A stretch of 64,000 bases of DNA from JAJECS01 sp965219705 (GCA_965219705.1 OZ244789.1:1612001-1676000); one strand, 5' to 3'. Positions 8,973-17,239 are shown, counted from the stretch's first letter. Notes: generated by a model not told the origin, from the sequence alone. A program made the numbers and translations.

Positions 8973-9242
8973 ATGTTGCGAATCCGTCTGGCGCGGCTGG
9001 GCCGTAGGAATCGGCCGCATTACCGCGTGGTGGTGGCCGAGCGCCGCTGGGGCCGCGACAGCCGCCGCATCGACGAACTCGGACACTACGACCCGCTCAC
9101 CGATCCCTCCACGGTCGAGTTGGACGTGGCTCGAACCGAGGAGTGGATCCGCAAGGGCGCCCAGCCGACCGAGCGGGTGAGCAAGTTGCTGGCGATCGCG
9201 CGCGAGGCCGCCGCGGCCGCGCCGGCCGGCGACGCCGACTGA
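8973..9242 (+). CDS. rpsP: 30S ribosomal protein S16
   Basis: 89-aa S16. I chose ATG at 8973 (MLRIRLARLGRRNRPHYRVV) because it matches the family's MVKIRLxRxG start and has GGAG 9 nt upstream; an upstream in-frame start at 8916 would add 19 non-family residues. The body DSRRIDELGHYDP and ARTEEWIRKGAQPTERVSKLL is canonical. It begins the rpsP-khpA-trmD cluster. An AT-rich CATAAT at about 8905 could be its -10 element. Confidence 0.93.
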   Translation: MLRIRLARLGRRNRPHYRVVVAERRWGRDSRRIDELGHYDPLTDPSTVELDVARTEEWIRKGAQPTERVSKLLAIAREAAAAAPAGDAD

Positions 9243-9251
9243 GCCGGGCCG

Positions 9252-9488
9252 GTGGACGAGCTCATCGAATTCATCGGCCGCAACCTGGCAACGGTGCCCG
9301 AGGCGGTGCGCGTCGAGCGCTTTCAGCGGCACCACTTGCACGTCTATAAGCTCTACGTCGACCCGCAGGATATGGGTCGAGTGATCGGGCGGCAGGGCCG
9401 TGTGGCCATCGCGATCCGGGCGGTGATGCAGGCGGCGCCCATCAGTCAGGGACGGCGACTGGCGCTGGACATCCAAGAGGCCAGCTAG
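9252..9488 (+). CDS. khpA: KH-domain RNA-binding protein KhpA
   Basis: 78-aa single KH-domain protein. The RNA-binding GxxG loop is in MGRVIGRQGRVAIAIRAVM, preceded by LHVYKLYVDPQ. It starts with GTG at 9252, 9 nt after rpsP. KhpA binds RNA, often with KhpB, and affects ribosome and cell-envelope functions. Its place between rpsP and trmD is standard, but rimM, which normally follows, is absent here. Confidence 0.9.
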   Translation: MDELIEFIGRNLATVPEAVRVERFQRHHLHVYKLYVDPQDMGRVIGRQGRVAIAIRAVMQAAPISQGRRLALDIQEAS

Positions 9489-9963
9489 GCGCGCCTCGTC
9501 CGGAGGCGCCGCACCGTTCGGCTGGACGACGGCATGGAGCGACGACGTACTCTCACCCCAGTCGGCTTCTGTTGAGAGACGATTGCCTCACCCCTCGTCA
9601 TTTGTGCGACAGCAGGTATCCAGACCCTGCCCAACCCGGACCCACACCGGGTTCTCCCTGGAAGACCGTGGCCTGACCCGACGAGGCAAACACCCCTTCG
9701 AGGAGACCTTTGCGCAACCCCTCCGTCATTCCGGCGAACAGCCTGCCCCGTACTCGATACGGGGCCGGAATCCAGGCCCATCTAACCTGGAGCGCGTGGG
9801 GTTCTTCCCAAACATTCTCAGCTTGCCCGAGTTTTGCAAAGATCTCCCTTCGAGCGAGAGACAGCGGGTCCGGGCGGGCGAGTTGCAAGCTGTTCCTGCC
9901 AGGGATCCTTGCGACCGGATGACGAGAGACTGGATGCCCGCATGACGGAGGGGGGCGCGCTCC
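9489..9963. repeat. 475-nt non-coding block of REP-like palindromic repeats
   Basis: No gene is supported here. The block holds at least three related units of the CGTCATTCCGGC...ATCCAG type: about 9597-9635 (plus), 9722-9776 (plus, best preserved) and about 9918-9955 (inverted). The best unit is nested: ATTCCGGC (9728-9735) pairs with GCCGGAAT (9764-9771), enclosing CCCCGTA/TACGGGG (9746-9752/9758-9764). The block occupies the slot where rimM lies in other genomes. A 120-aa frame through it (9583-9945) has repeat-derived, unrecognisable protein sequence. Confidence 0.7.
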
Positions 9964-10707
9964 GTGCGCTTTGACGTCGTCACGATCTTTCCCGGCATGG
10001 TCGAGCCTGTCGTGGCGGCGAGCGTGCTGGGCAAGGCGCGCGAGCGCGGCCTGATCGAGGTCCAGGTGCATGACCTGCGGCGCTGGGCCGACCCACCGCA
10101 GCGGCAGGTTGACGACTACTCCTACGGCGGCGGTCCGGGGATGTTGATGAAGCCCGAGCCGATCGTGCGGGCGGTCGAGGAGTTGCGCACGGCGGACTCC
10201 TGGACGGTGCTGCTGTCGCCGCAGGCCCCGCCGCTGACGCAGCCGGCCGTGCGGCGCCTGGCCGACCGCGGGCACCTGATCTTGGTTTGCGGACGCTACG
10301 AGGGCGTCGACGACCGGGTGCGCGAGATGGTGATCGACGAAGAGATCAGCATTGGCGACTATGTCGTCGCGGGCGGCGAGGTGCCGGCCCTAGTGCTCAT
10401 CGAGGCGACGTCGCGGCTGGTTCCGGGCGTGCTGGGCTGCGACGCGTCCGTGCGCGACGAGTCGCATGCCGAAGGCTTGTTGGAGTATCCGCAGTACACG
10501 CGCCCGGAAGTGTTCCGCGGCCGGCGCGTGCCCGGCACCCTGCTCAGCGGCGACCATGCGCGCGTGGCGGGCTGGCGGCAGGCCCAGGCGCTCCGGCGCA
10601 CGCTGGACCGTCGTCCCGATCTGCTGCCTGCGAACGACCTTACGGACGCGCAGCGGCGGCAGCTGGCAGCGTTCGATCTTGACCGGCCCGGCGATGCGCC
10701 CACGTAG
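9964..10707 (+). CDS. trmD: tRNA (guanine37-N1)-methyltransferase
   Basis: 247-aa SPOUT-class TrmD, which methylates G37 of tRNA with S-adenosylmethionine to prevent frameshifting. Diagnostic motifs: MRFDVVTIFPGMVEP start, DDYSYGGGPGMLMKPEP, LVCGRYEGVDDRVREMVIDE, and the trefoil-knot segment SIGDYVVAGGEVPALVLIEA followed by TSRLVPGVLG. The C-terminus EYPQYTRPEVFRGRRVPGTL is also typical. The start is GTG at 9964. It is separated from khpA by the REP-like block. Confidence 0.95.
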   Translation: MRFDVVTIFPGMVEPVVAASVLGKARERGLIEVQVHDLRRWADPPQRQVDDYSYGGGPGMLMKPEPIVRAVEELRTADSWTVLLSPQAPPLTQPAVRRLADRGHLILVCGRYEGVDDRVREMVIDEEISIGDYVVAGGEVPALVLIEATSRLVPGVLGCDASVRDESHAEGLLEYPQYTRPEVFRGRRVPGTLLSGDHARVAGWRQAQALRRTLDRRPDLLPANDLTDAQRRQLAAFDLDRPGDAPT

Positions 10708-10747
10708 CCGCGCGTACCGATGCGGCGGGCACGGGTGAGGCGCCGCG

Positions 10748-12394
10748 ATGGCTGACGTTGCCATCCTGCATGACCTCGAGGCGCGGCTGGCGCTCACGGC
10801 GGGGGTCGACATCGTCGCCAACGCCGTCAAGTGCACCATGGGCCCGCGGGGACGCAACGTCGCCTATCGGCAAGAGCTTGGCCCCCCGCGTATCACGCAC
10901 GACGGAGTATCCGTCGCCCGCGATATCCAACTCCGCAACGGCTTCCTGCAAACCGGCGCGGCGATCATCACTGAGGCGTGCCGGCTCACCAACACCGCCG
11001 CCGGCGATGGCACCACCACCGCGGCCGTGCTCACACAGGCGCTGACCCATGAAGCCCAGCGGCTGACGGCGGCCGGCGTGGACCCGATGCGCCTGCGGCA
11101 CGGGATCGCCGCCGCCGTCGCGCGGGTGGACCGGGCGGTGCGCGAGCAGGCCACGCCGATCGCCACGCGGCGCGAGACAGCCTGGGTGGCCGGGCTGGCG
11201 GCGCACGACGCGGCCCTTGGAGAGCTCATCGCCGACATCTTCGACCGCTACGGGCCGGAGGCGGCCATCACCATCGAGCAGGGCCGGGGCTTGGGCACTG
11301 AGGTGCGCACCGTCGAAGGCATGCGCCTGGAGCGCGGGCTTGCCTCGCCGCAGTTGGCCACGGAGAGCAGCCGCATGCGTGCCGAGCTGGAGGCGTGCGA
11401 CGTGCTCGTCACCGACCGCGAGCTCGAGGGCGTGGGGCCGATCCTGCCGTTTCTGGACGCCTACGTCGCGGGCGGCGGTCAGCGCTTGCTGGTTGTCGCC
11501 AAGACGATCGGTGGCGAAGTCCTGGCGACGCTCATCGAGAATCACCGGCGCGGACGGATGGCCGCGATCGCCGTGCGCGCGCCGGTCTTCGGCGAGCGGC
11601 AGCGCGCCATCCTCGAAGATCTGGCGATCTTCACGGGGGCCACGCTGATTGCGCACGAGTCCGGAGACCCGTGGGCGTCGGTGCCCGTGAGCGCCCTGGG
11701 GCGCGCCGCCCGGGTGCGCAGCGACACTCGCGAAACCCTGATCACGGGGGGAGAAGGCGAGGCGCAGGCCGTCGCCGATCGCGTGGAGCTGCTCTGGCTC
11801 TACCGCGACCGCGCCAAGAATCAATTCGACCGGGAGAAGCTGGAAGAGCGCATCCAAAACCTTGCCGGCGCGGTTTCGGAGATTCACGTGGGGGCGGCGA
11901 CGAACGTCGAGCGCCAGGAGGCGCGGCAGCGGATCGAGGACGCCGTGGCCGCAACCCGGGCGGCCCTGGAGGACGGCATCGTGGCCGGCGGCGGGGCGGC
12001 GCTGGCCCGCGCCGCGCGCGCCGTGACCGCTCCGCCCGACGCGCACCCGGATGAGGCCGACGGATGGCGGGTGGTGCGGCGCGCGCTTGCGGCTCCGGTG
12101 GCGACCATCGCCCACAACGCCGGCTACGACGGCGCCGTCGTAGCCGATGAGGTGGCGACGGGCGATCTTTCGCGCGCCTTTGACGTCACGTCCGGCACAT
12201 ATGTCGACCCGCTCGCGGCGGGCATCGTCGACCCGGTCGCGGTGATGCGCGCTGCCTTGCGCTATGCGGCGAGCGCGGCGGTGATGATCATCACCTCGAA
12301 TGCGGTGGTGGCCGACGCCGCGTCTTATGGCCCCTGGGTTCGCCAGCTGCGGAACAGGCTTGCCCGCGATGCCGGCATCCTGCTGACGGGCTGA
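10748..12394 (+). CDS. Divergent GroEL-like chaperonin (Cpn60 paralogue)
   Basis: 548-aa group I chaperonin homologue. ATPase hallmarks remain: CTMGPRGRNV, ITHDGVSVARDIQL (Asp52 equivalent), AAGDGTTTAAVLTQAL, and RIEDAVAATRAALEDGIVAG followed by GGG (Asp398 equivalent). The apical YLSPYF-type segment that contacts GroES and substrate is LASPQL here, and the C-terminal Gly-Gly-Met tail is absent. There is no groES beside it; it lies after trmD and convergent to panB. I infer a specialised paralogue rather than the housekeeping GroEL, which should be encoded elsewhere. Confidence 0.8.
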   Translation: MADVAILHDLEARLALTAGVDIVANAVKCTMGPRGRNVAYRQELGPPRITHDGVSVARDIQLRNGFLQTGAAIITEACRLTNTAAGDGTTTAAVLTQALTHEAQRLTAAGVDPMRLRHGIAAAVARVDRAVREQATPIATRRETAWVAGLAAHDAALGELIADIFDRYGPEAAITIEQGRGLGTEVRTVEGMRLERGLASPQLATESSRMRAELEACDVLVTDRELEGVGPILPFLDAYVAGGGQRLLVVAKTIGGEVLATLIENHRRGRMAAIAVRAPVFGERQRAILEDLAIFTGATLIAHESGDPWASVPVSALGRAARVRSDTRETLITGGEGEAQAVADRVELLWLYRDRAKNQFDREKLEERIQNLAGAVSEIHVGAATNVERQEARQRIEDAVAATRAALEDGIVAGGGAALARAARAVTAPPDAHPDEADGWRVVRRALAAPVATIAHNAGYDGAVVADEVATGDLSRAFDVTSGTYVDPLAAGIVDPVAVMRAALRYAASAAVMIITSNAVVADAASYGPWVRQLRNRLARDAGILLTG

Positions 12395-12400
12395 CGCGGC

Positions 12401-13255
12401 TCAGTCGAACGACAGGCGGTCAATCACCCCGCGGCGGATCTTGAACCCGTGCTCAGTGGTCGGGAACGCGCCGCGCGTGACCTCGTCGCGGTACTGGGTG
12501 AGGGCGTCGCGAGTGGCGCCGGCCACGTCCGCGTAGCGGTGCGTGTGGCGCGGGGTCGGCCGCGAGGCGAGCCCCAAGAGATCGTGCAGCACCTGAATCT
12601 GGCCGTCACAGTTGGGGCCGGCGCCGATGCCGATGGTGGGAATCGCCAGCCGCTCCGTCACGACGGCGGCCAGCCGCGCCGGAATGGCCTCCAGCACCAC
12701 GGCGAACGCGCCGGCGTCTTCTTGGGCACGTGCGCCGTCCACCACGCGCTGCGCTCCTTCCAAGTTGACGCCCTGCGCCCGGTACCCGCCGGTGGCGAGC
12801 ACGGACTGCGGCGTGAGCCCGACATGCGCCATCACGGGGATGCCCCGGGCCGTCAACCCGGCCGTCATGGCCGCGACTTCGGGGCCGCCTTCGAGCTTCA
12901 CCGCGGCGACGCCGCCGTCGCGCACGAGCCGTGCGGCATTGTGCAGTGCATCATCGAGCGAGGCGTAGGACATGAACGGCAGATCGCCGGTCACGAGGGG
13001 GACGGACACGGCGCGCGTCACCGCCGCGGCATGGTGCACGATGTCGTCAACCGTGACGTGCAGCTCTCGGGCGTAGCCCAGCACGTTGGGTCCGAGGCTG
13101 TCGCCGACGAGGATGCCGTGGACCCCGGCCTGCTCGGCTAGCTCCGCGAAGGGGGCGTCGTAGGCGGTGACGCAGACCAGTGGCGCTCCGCCCTTGCGCG
13201 CCTGGAACCCGGCTGCCGTAAGCGGCGCCTCACTCGTATCTGCCTCGTGCGCCAT
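12401..13255 (-). CDS. panB: 3-methyl-2-oxobutanoate hydroxymethyltransferase
   Basis: 284-aa PanB, first step of pantothenate synthesis (ketoisovalerate plus methylene-THF to ketopantoate). Active-site segments are intact: VCVTAYDAPFAELAEQAGV, ILVGDSLGPNVLGY, LVTGDLPFMSY, AAVKLEGG, GIPVMAHVGLTPQSV, FAVVLEAIP and PTIGIGAGPNCDGQIQVLHD. Length is normal. The start is ATG at 13255. No panC or panD is adjacent. The stop is 6 nt from the GroEL-like stop (convergent). Confidence 0.95.
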   Translation of the reverse strand: MAHEADTSEAPLTAAGFQARKGGAPLVCVTAYDAPFAELAEQAGVHGILVGDSLGPNVLGYARELHVTVDDIVHHAAAVTRAVSVPLVTGDLPFMSYASLDDALHNAARLVRDGGVAAVKLEGGPEVAAMTAGLTARGIPVMAHVGLTPQSVLATGGYRAQGVNLEGAQRVVDGARAQEDAGAFAVVLEAIPARLAAVVTERLAIPTIGIGAGPNCDGQIQVLHDLLGLASRPTPRHTHRYADVAGATRDALTQYRDEVTRGAFPTTEHGFKIRRGVIDRLSFD

Positions 13256-13291
13256 GCCGTGATGGTACGCCCCTCGGTGGGGCCGCGGCCG

Positions 13292-13702
13292 CTAGTAGGC
13301 GTATCGCTCCTCGCGCGACCAATCCACCGGCGCAAAGCTCGGCGTGGTGGGCATGCGCGTGAGCATCTCGGGGTCGAGGTCGGATTCGTCGTAGAGCCCC
13401 CGAATCTGATTGGACGGCAGGTTGAATTCGCGCGTCATTTCCTCGTAGAACGACTCGATGGCCTTGTAGCGATAAAACCACTCGACGGGGTCGTCGAAGG
13501 AGTCACAGTTGTCGGCGAAATAGAGCACGATGTCCCGCACGGTGACGTCGGTGGGGCCTGTTCGTCGAGGCAGGCACGTCCGGAAGTCATCGATCCAGCG
13601 GATCTGCCGCCGCACGTCGCGCGCGGGCAGGTGCCGCCGCCGAGTGAGCTGCTCCGTATACCATGCGAGGGCGGTTCCAAAATTTGCGCACTCCGCTGCC
13701 AT
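13292..13702 (-). CDS. Small protein of unknown function, possible integrase SAM-like fold
   Basis: 136 aa from ATG at 13702, chosen because a strong SD (AGGGGGAGG) lies 6-7 nt upstream; the open frame extends to 13768 without support. I do not recognise the family. The sequence looks helical: GTALAWYTEQLTRRRHLPA, RRQIRWIDDFRTCLPR, DVTVRDIVLYFADNC, WFYRYKAIESFYEEMTREF. The order resembles the N-terminal core-binding domain of tyrosine recombinases (stand-alone, no catalytic domain), a weak analogy only. A promoter-like TTGACA/TACAGT and a long hairpin-bearing leader precede it. It is downstream of nothing co-directional, so probably monocistronic. Confidence 0.65.
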   Translation of the reverse strand: MAAECANFGTALAWYTEQLTRRRHLPARDVRRQIRWIDDFRTCLPRRTGPTDVTVRDIVLYFADNCDSFDDPVEWFYRYKAIESFYEEMTREFNLPSNQIRGLYDESDLDPEMLTRMPTTPSFAPVDWSREERYAY

Positions 13703-13768
13703 CGACTGCCTCCCCCTGACCATCTGTGCCCCCCAGCCCATCACTGCCGGAATGCCCACCAAAGACAA

Positions 13769-13793
13769 TCGCCCATCCGATGTGGATGGGCGA
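13769..13793 (-). promoter_or_regulatory. Perfect 10-bp hairpin in the leader of the 13702 gene
   Basis: TCGCCCATCC / GGATGGGCGA with a 5-nt loop. It lies about 67 nt before the start codon, downstream of the predicted promoter. No T-run follows directly, so an operator, RNA-protein site or attenuator fits better than an intrinsic terminator. Confidence 0.5.
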
Positions 13794-13895
13794 CGGCGGA
13801 GTCTTATTCGGAGCGGTCGGAGTGACGGACCACGGGCGAGCCTCCCCAGACTCGAAAATGCAGCAACGTTACGGCCGCAGCCAAACGCTGCTCCA

Positions 13896-13923
13896 ACTGT
13901 AAGACTTGCTACGACGTTGTCAA
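13896..13923 (-). promoter_or_regulatory. Sigma70-like promoter
   Basis: On the minus strand TTGACA (13923-13918), a 16-nt spacer, then TACAGT (13901-13896). This is the best consensus promoter I see in the window. It would drive the small gene starting at 13702. Confidence 0.6.
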
Positions 13924-14149
13924 TAGCCCACCTTATCGAAGCGCGTCCGGTCCGCCGACTTCAGGATCTGGGACGACATATTTTGAAGTATCAAAACCTA
14001 GCAAACCGTTCGACCGGTGTCCGCCGTCGGCAAGCTCGGTCGGTAGCGCTTCAGATAGGCGGCGGGCGACTTGTCATAAGCATTTGTCGTGACAGGCCGC
14101 GCGCGAGGATTGCGGGTGGCTGCGGCTCGCTGTCGGCCGGTGGCGCGCC

Positions 14150-15520
14150 ATGACGCGCCGGCCAACCGACCAGGCGATCGACAGCCCGCGAGCGCTGGCT
14201 GGGCGGCGCGTGGTGGTAATGGGTCTGGGTCTGCATGGCGGGGGCCTGGGCGTTGCGCAGTTTCTGCGGCGTCATGGCGCGTCGCTGGTCGTGACCGACT
14301 TGCGCGAGGCGTCGGAGCTTGCCCCGAGCTTGGAGCGCCTGGGGACGCAGGGCCTGCGCTACGTCCTCGGGCGGCACGACCTGCAAGACTTTCGCGAGGC
14401 TGAGATCGTCGTGCGCAATCCGGCGGTGCCGCTCGATGCCCCGGCGCTGGCCGTGGCGCGGGAGGCCGGCGCGCGCATCGAAATGGAACTCACGATGTTC
14501 TTGCGCTGGTGCGCCGCGTCGCAGGTCGTGGCCGTCACCGGCACCCGCGGCAAGTCGACCACGGCGACCGCGTTGCACGCGATGCTGCGCGCCGGCGGGC
14601 GGCCCACGCGGCTCGCGGGGAACATGGGGGTCTCCGCGCTGGCCCAGCTTGACCAGATTCAGCCGGATGAGGTGGTGGTGCTCGAGATGTCGAGCTGGCA
14701 GACCGAGGGTCTGGCGGGCACCGGCGTGCGGGCGCCAGGCGCCATCATCACTAACCTACTCCCGGACCATCTGAACCGCTACGCCTCGATGGAGGCATAT
14801 GCCGCCGCCAAGGCCGAGCTGCTGCGCGCGCAGCGTCCCGGCGATTGGGCCGTGCTGCCGGCCGGCCCGGGCTGGGGAGACTGGTTCGCCGCCCGCGCGC
14901 GCGGGCGCGCGGTCCGTGTGCCGGAGGGAGAGGCGCCGCCGGGATGGCGGGACGCCGCCCTGCGCGGGGCCCACAACCGCGCCAATCTGGCGGCGGCGGC
15001 GCTGGCGGCCCGTGAGCTTGACGTGCCGACGGCGGCGGTGCGGCGCGCGGTGGCAAGCTTCGCCGGAGTGGCGCAACGCCAGGAATTCCTGGGGACGATC
15101 GGGTCGGTGCGGGTCTTCAACGACACCACGGCCACCATTCCGGACGCGACCCTGGCGGCCCTCGATACCATTCCGGGGCCCTGGGTGCTCATTGCCGGCG
15201 GGTCGGACAAGCGGCTCGACTTTGGTCGGCTGGCGGAACGACTCGAGCGCGACCGCCGGGTGCGCGGCGTGGTGCTGCTGCCGGGTACGGGCACTGACCG
15301 CCTGCGCCCGCAGCTGCCGGCGCAGGCGCCCCCGCTGGTTGCCGACATGCCCGCGGCCGTCGCCGCCGCGCTCGATATGGCCGAGCCCGGCGACGCGTTG
15401 TTGCTCTCGCCCGCCTGCGCCTCGTTTGGTCTGTTCGCCCACGAATTCGATCGCGGGGCGCAGTTTGTGTCCGCGGTGGAAGCGCACGGCCTCATGCCTC
15501 CGGCTCGGAAGGAGCCGTAG
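14150..15520 (+). CDS. murD: UDP-N-acetylmuramoylalanine-D-glutamate ligase
   Basis: 456-aa MurD, a cytoplasmic ATP-dependent ligase adding D-Glu to UDP-MurNAc-L-Ala. Domain 1: VVVMGLGLHGGGLGVAQFL and VVRNPAVPLDAPAL. Domain 2: VVAVTGTRGKSTTATALHAM (ATP loop, GTxGKST), LAGNMGVSAL, VLEMSSWQTEGL, NLLPDHLNRYASMEAYAAAK. Domain 3: LRGAHNRANLAAA, VRVFNDTTATIPDATLAAL, IAGGSDKRLDF and LLLSPACASFGLFAHEFDRG. All motifs are intact. It is isolated from other mur genes. The start is ATG at 14150. Confidence 0.95.
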   Translation: MTRRPTDQAIDSPRALAGRRVVVMGLGLHGGGLGVAQFLRRHGASLVVTDLREASELAPSLERLGTQGLRYVLGRHDLQDFREAEIVVRNPAVPLDAPALAVAREAGARIEMELTMFLRWCAASQVVAVTGTRGKSTTATALHAMLRAGGRPTRLAGNMGVSALAQLDQIQPDEVVVLEMSSWQTEGLAGTGVRAPGAIITNLLPDHLNRYASMEAYAAAKAELLRAQRPGDWAVLPAGPGWGDWFAARARGRAVRVPEGEAPPGWRDAALRGAHNRANLAAAALAARELDVPTAAVRRAVASFAGVAQRQEFLGTIGSVRVFNDTTATIPDATLAALDTIPGPWVLIAGGSDKRLDFGRLAERLERDRRVRGVVLLPGTGTDRLRPQLPAQAPPLVADMPAAVAAALDMAEPGDALLLSPACASFGLFAHEFDRGAQFVSAVEAHGLMPPARKEP

Positions 15521-15584
15521 GCCAGACGGAGGCGCCTGCAGGTCGCCAGGAATCGCGTCCGTGTTGGGTCCTGGCGGCGGAACG

Positions 15585-16238
15585 TCAGTCCTTGAGCCTG
15601 AGACCGCCAAACATGGCCGTGCCCCGCAGCGTAAACGTGACCGCGTCGCCGCCGACGCTGCGGCGCTGATCCTCCACGCCTCCAAACAGCGCCAGCACGT
15701 CGTTCTGCAGGGCCACATCCTGGGCCAGGCGGATGTCGACGCCGCCGAAGAGGCACGAGACGTCGATGACCCCGGGCGGATCGTCGACGCGGGCCTCGCG
15801 CAAATCGAGCTCCACCCCGCCAAAGATCGAGGTGACCTGGAGGCGGGTGACCGGCCCGCTGACGCGGTCCTGGACGCCGTTGAAGATGGAGACGTAACTG
15901 CCCGACGCCTCGGGAGCGGCGGGGCCGCGCGACGAGCGTCGCAGGATCAGCAGCACGCCGATGAGAATGATCAGGACGGGCCAGATGGCCGATCGCACCT
16001 CGACCGGCACTTCGTTGAGAACCGATAACTGAATGGCCACGCCGAACCCGATCAGCAGCAGCGGGGCGATCGGCTGGCGGAACCCGGTGCGCACCAGCGC
16101 CCAGAGGCCGATCAGGGTGATGATGGAGGGGAAGTACCGCCAGGGACTGCCGCCGACGCCGAGGTTGTCGAGCAGCAAGACCAGCCCGACGGCAACGATG
16201 ATCAGCCCGATGACAACCTGCCCGGAATTGCGCTGCAC
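15585..16238 (-). CDS. LiaF-like / cell wall-active antibiotics response membrane protein
   Basis: 217 aa from GTG at 16238, chosen for the GGAGGTGGAG SD just upstream; a longer frame from 16331 adds an unlikely Arg-rich stretch. Three or four transmembrane helices (VVIGLIIVAVGLVLLLDNLG, FPSIITLIGLWALV, PLLLIGFGVAIQLSVL, AIWPVLIILIGVLLIL) precede a C-terminal domain with repeated FGGV motifs (TSIFGGVELDL, CLFGGVDIRL, ALFGGV, AMFGGLRL). This beta-repeat domain is shared with LiaF/VraT-type envelope-stress sensors (DUF2154-like). No liaRS lies nearby. Role in stress sensing is an inference. Confidence 0.75.
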   Translation of the reverse strand: MQRNSGQVVIGLIIVAVGLVLLLDNLGVGGSPWRYFPSIITLIGLWALVRTGFRQPIAPLLLIGFGVAIQLSVLNEVPVEVRSAIWPVLIILIGVLLILRRSSRGPAAPEASGSYVSIFNGVQDRVSGPVTRLQVTSIFGGVELDLREARVDDPPGVIDVSCLFGGVDIRLAQDVALQNDVLALFGGVEDQRRSVGGDAVTFTLRGTAMFGGLRLKD

Positions 16239-16378
16239 GGCTCCACCTCCACGCGGACTGCCGCGGCTGACGGCAGCGCCACAGTATCGGCGAAGTGCCG
16301 CCTGGCGTGCACGCCGGGGAGCCCCGCGCATAATGGCGCCAGCGCCGCCTTGGGCGCACCGAACGACGGAGCGCGCTC

Positions 16379-17116
16379 CTGACGATCCTGGTCATCGCCG
16401 ACGTGCATGCCAACCTCACGGCGCTCGACGCCGTGCTGCGCGCCGCCGGCAGTGTCGATGAGGTCTGGTGCCTGGGCGATCTGGTTGGCTATGGGCCGGC
16501 GCCGAACGAGGTCGTCGCGCGGCTGCGCGAGCTGCCGCTGCGATCGCTGGTGGGCAATCACGATTGGGGATCAATCGGGAAGGCCGACTTGGCTCGGTTT
16601 AACGCCGACGCCCGCGTCGCCTGCGAGTGGACCGCGAGCGTGCTTACCCCGGTCAACCGCCAATTCCTGGCCGACCTCGAGCCAGCGGGGACATTCGGCG
16701 ACGTCGCGGTGACCCACGGCAGCCCGCAGGATCCGGTCTGGGAGTACCTCACGAACGCGCGCGTCGCGATTGCGAACTTCGGCTACTTCGCCACGGACAT
16801 CTGCCTCGTGGGGCACACGCACGTGCCGCTGGTCTTCCGCTGGCGCAGCGGGGCCACGGGCAGCGAGGCCTTCACAACCGAGATTCCGGTGCCGGGGCAG
16901 CGCGTGGTGGTTGACGACGACCGCCTGATCGTCAACCCCGGCAGCGTGGGTCAGCCGCGGGACGGCGATCCGCGCGCGGCCTTTGCCCTGTTCGATCCCC
17001 AGGCGCGCACGCTCCAGATCGAGCGCGCGACGTATGACGTGGCGCAGGTCCAGCGCCACATGGCGGCGGTTGGCTTGCCGGAGCGACTATCCGTGCGCCT
17101 GCAATATGGCTGGTAG
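16379..17116 (+). CDS. Metallophosphoesterase (YfcE-like), apparent CTG start
   Basis: About 245-aa calcineurin-like phosphoesterase. Metal-binding motifs: ILVIADVHAN (DxH), WCLGDLVGYGP (GDxxxxGP), LVGNHDW (GNHD), VTHGSP, and VGHTHVP (GHTH), then NPGSVGQPRDGDPRAAFAL. The first motif lies upstream of every in-frame GTG except the one inside it, and no ATG/GTG/TTG occurs between the stop at 16331 and that point. CTG at 16379 (LTILVIADVHAN) has GGAG 7 nt upstream and keeps the DxH motif, so I use it. Substrate unknown. Confidence 0.82.
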   Translation: MTILVIADVHANLTALDAVLRAAGSVDEVWCLGDLVGYGPAPNEVVARLRELPLRSLVGNHDWGSIGKADLARFNADARVACEWTASVLTPVNRQFLADLEPAGTFGDVAVTHGSPQDPVWEYLTNARVAIANFGYFATDICLVGHTHVPLVFRWRSGATGSEAFTTEIPVPGQRVVVDDDRLIVNPGSVGQPRDGDPRAAFALFDPQARTLQIERATYDVAQVQRHMAAVGLPERLSVRLQYGW

Positions 17117-17141
17117 CGGCCGCGGCGCACGCGCCCGGCGC

Positions 17142-17147
17142 TATAAT
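17142..17147 (+). promoter_or_regulatory. Candidate -10 element (TATAAT)
   Basis: Exact TATAAT 25 nt after the phosphoesterase stop. The -35 region is GC-rich and does not match consensus. Transcription would begin near 17154 and meet the terminator at 17213-17239 before the SWIM gene at 17272. Confidence 0.5.
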
Positions 17148-17212
17148 GAGCCATGTTTCAGCAGCGTCGTGCTTGCTTGCGTCTGCCGACGCATCGAGCC
17201 GCTGAGCCTTAT

Positions 17213-17239
17213 GCGCCCGGAGAGGTCCGGGCGCTTTTT
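17213..17239 (+). terminator. Intrinsic terminator or attenuator
   Basis: Perfect 9-bp stem GCGCCCGGA / TCCGGGCGC with loop GAGG, followed by TTTTT. Strong rho-independent terminator on the plus strand. It lies between the TATAAT at 17142 and the SD of the SWIM gene at 17259. Confidence 0.85.

Larger units (their letters stand above)
13703..14149. other. AT-richer intergenic region, leader of the 13702 gene
   Basis: 447 nt without a supported gene. It carries, for the minus strand, a sigma70-like promoter (13896-13923) and a perfect hairpin (13769-13793) in the predicted roughly 190-nt leader. The part from about 13930 to 14100 is AT-richer than its surroundings. On the plus strand it precedes murD, with no clear promoter. 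Confidence 0.6.

Noticed and set aside
9583..9945. 120-aa frame between khpA and trmD, considered as a degraded rimM
   Set aside because: Its translation follows REP-like repeats and has no RimM motif.
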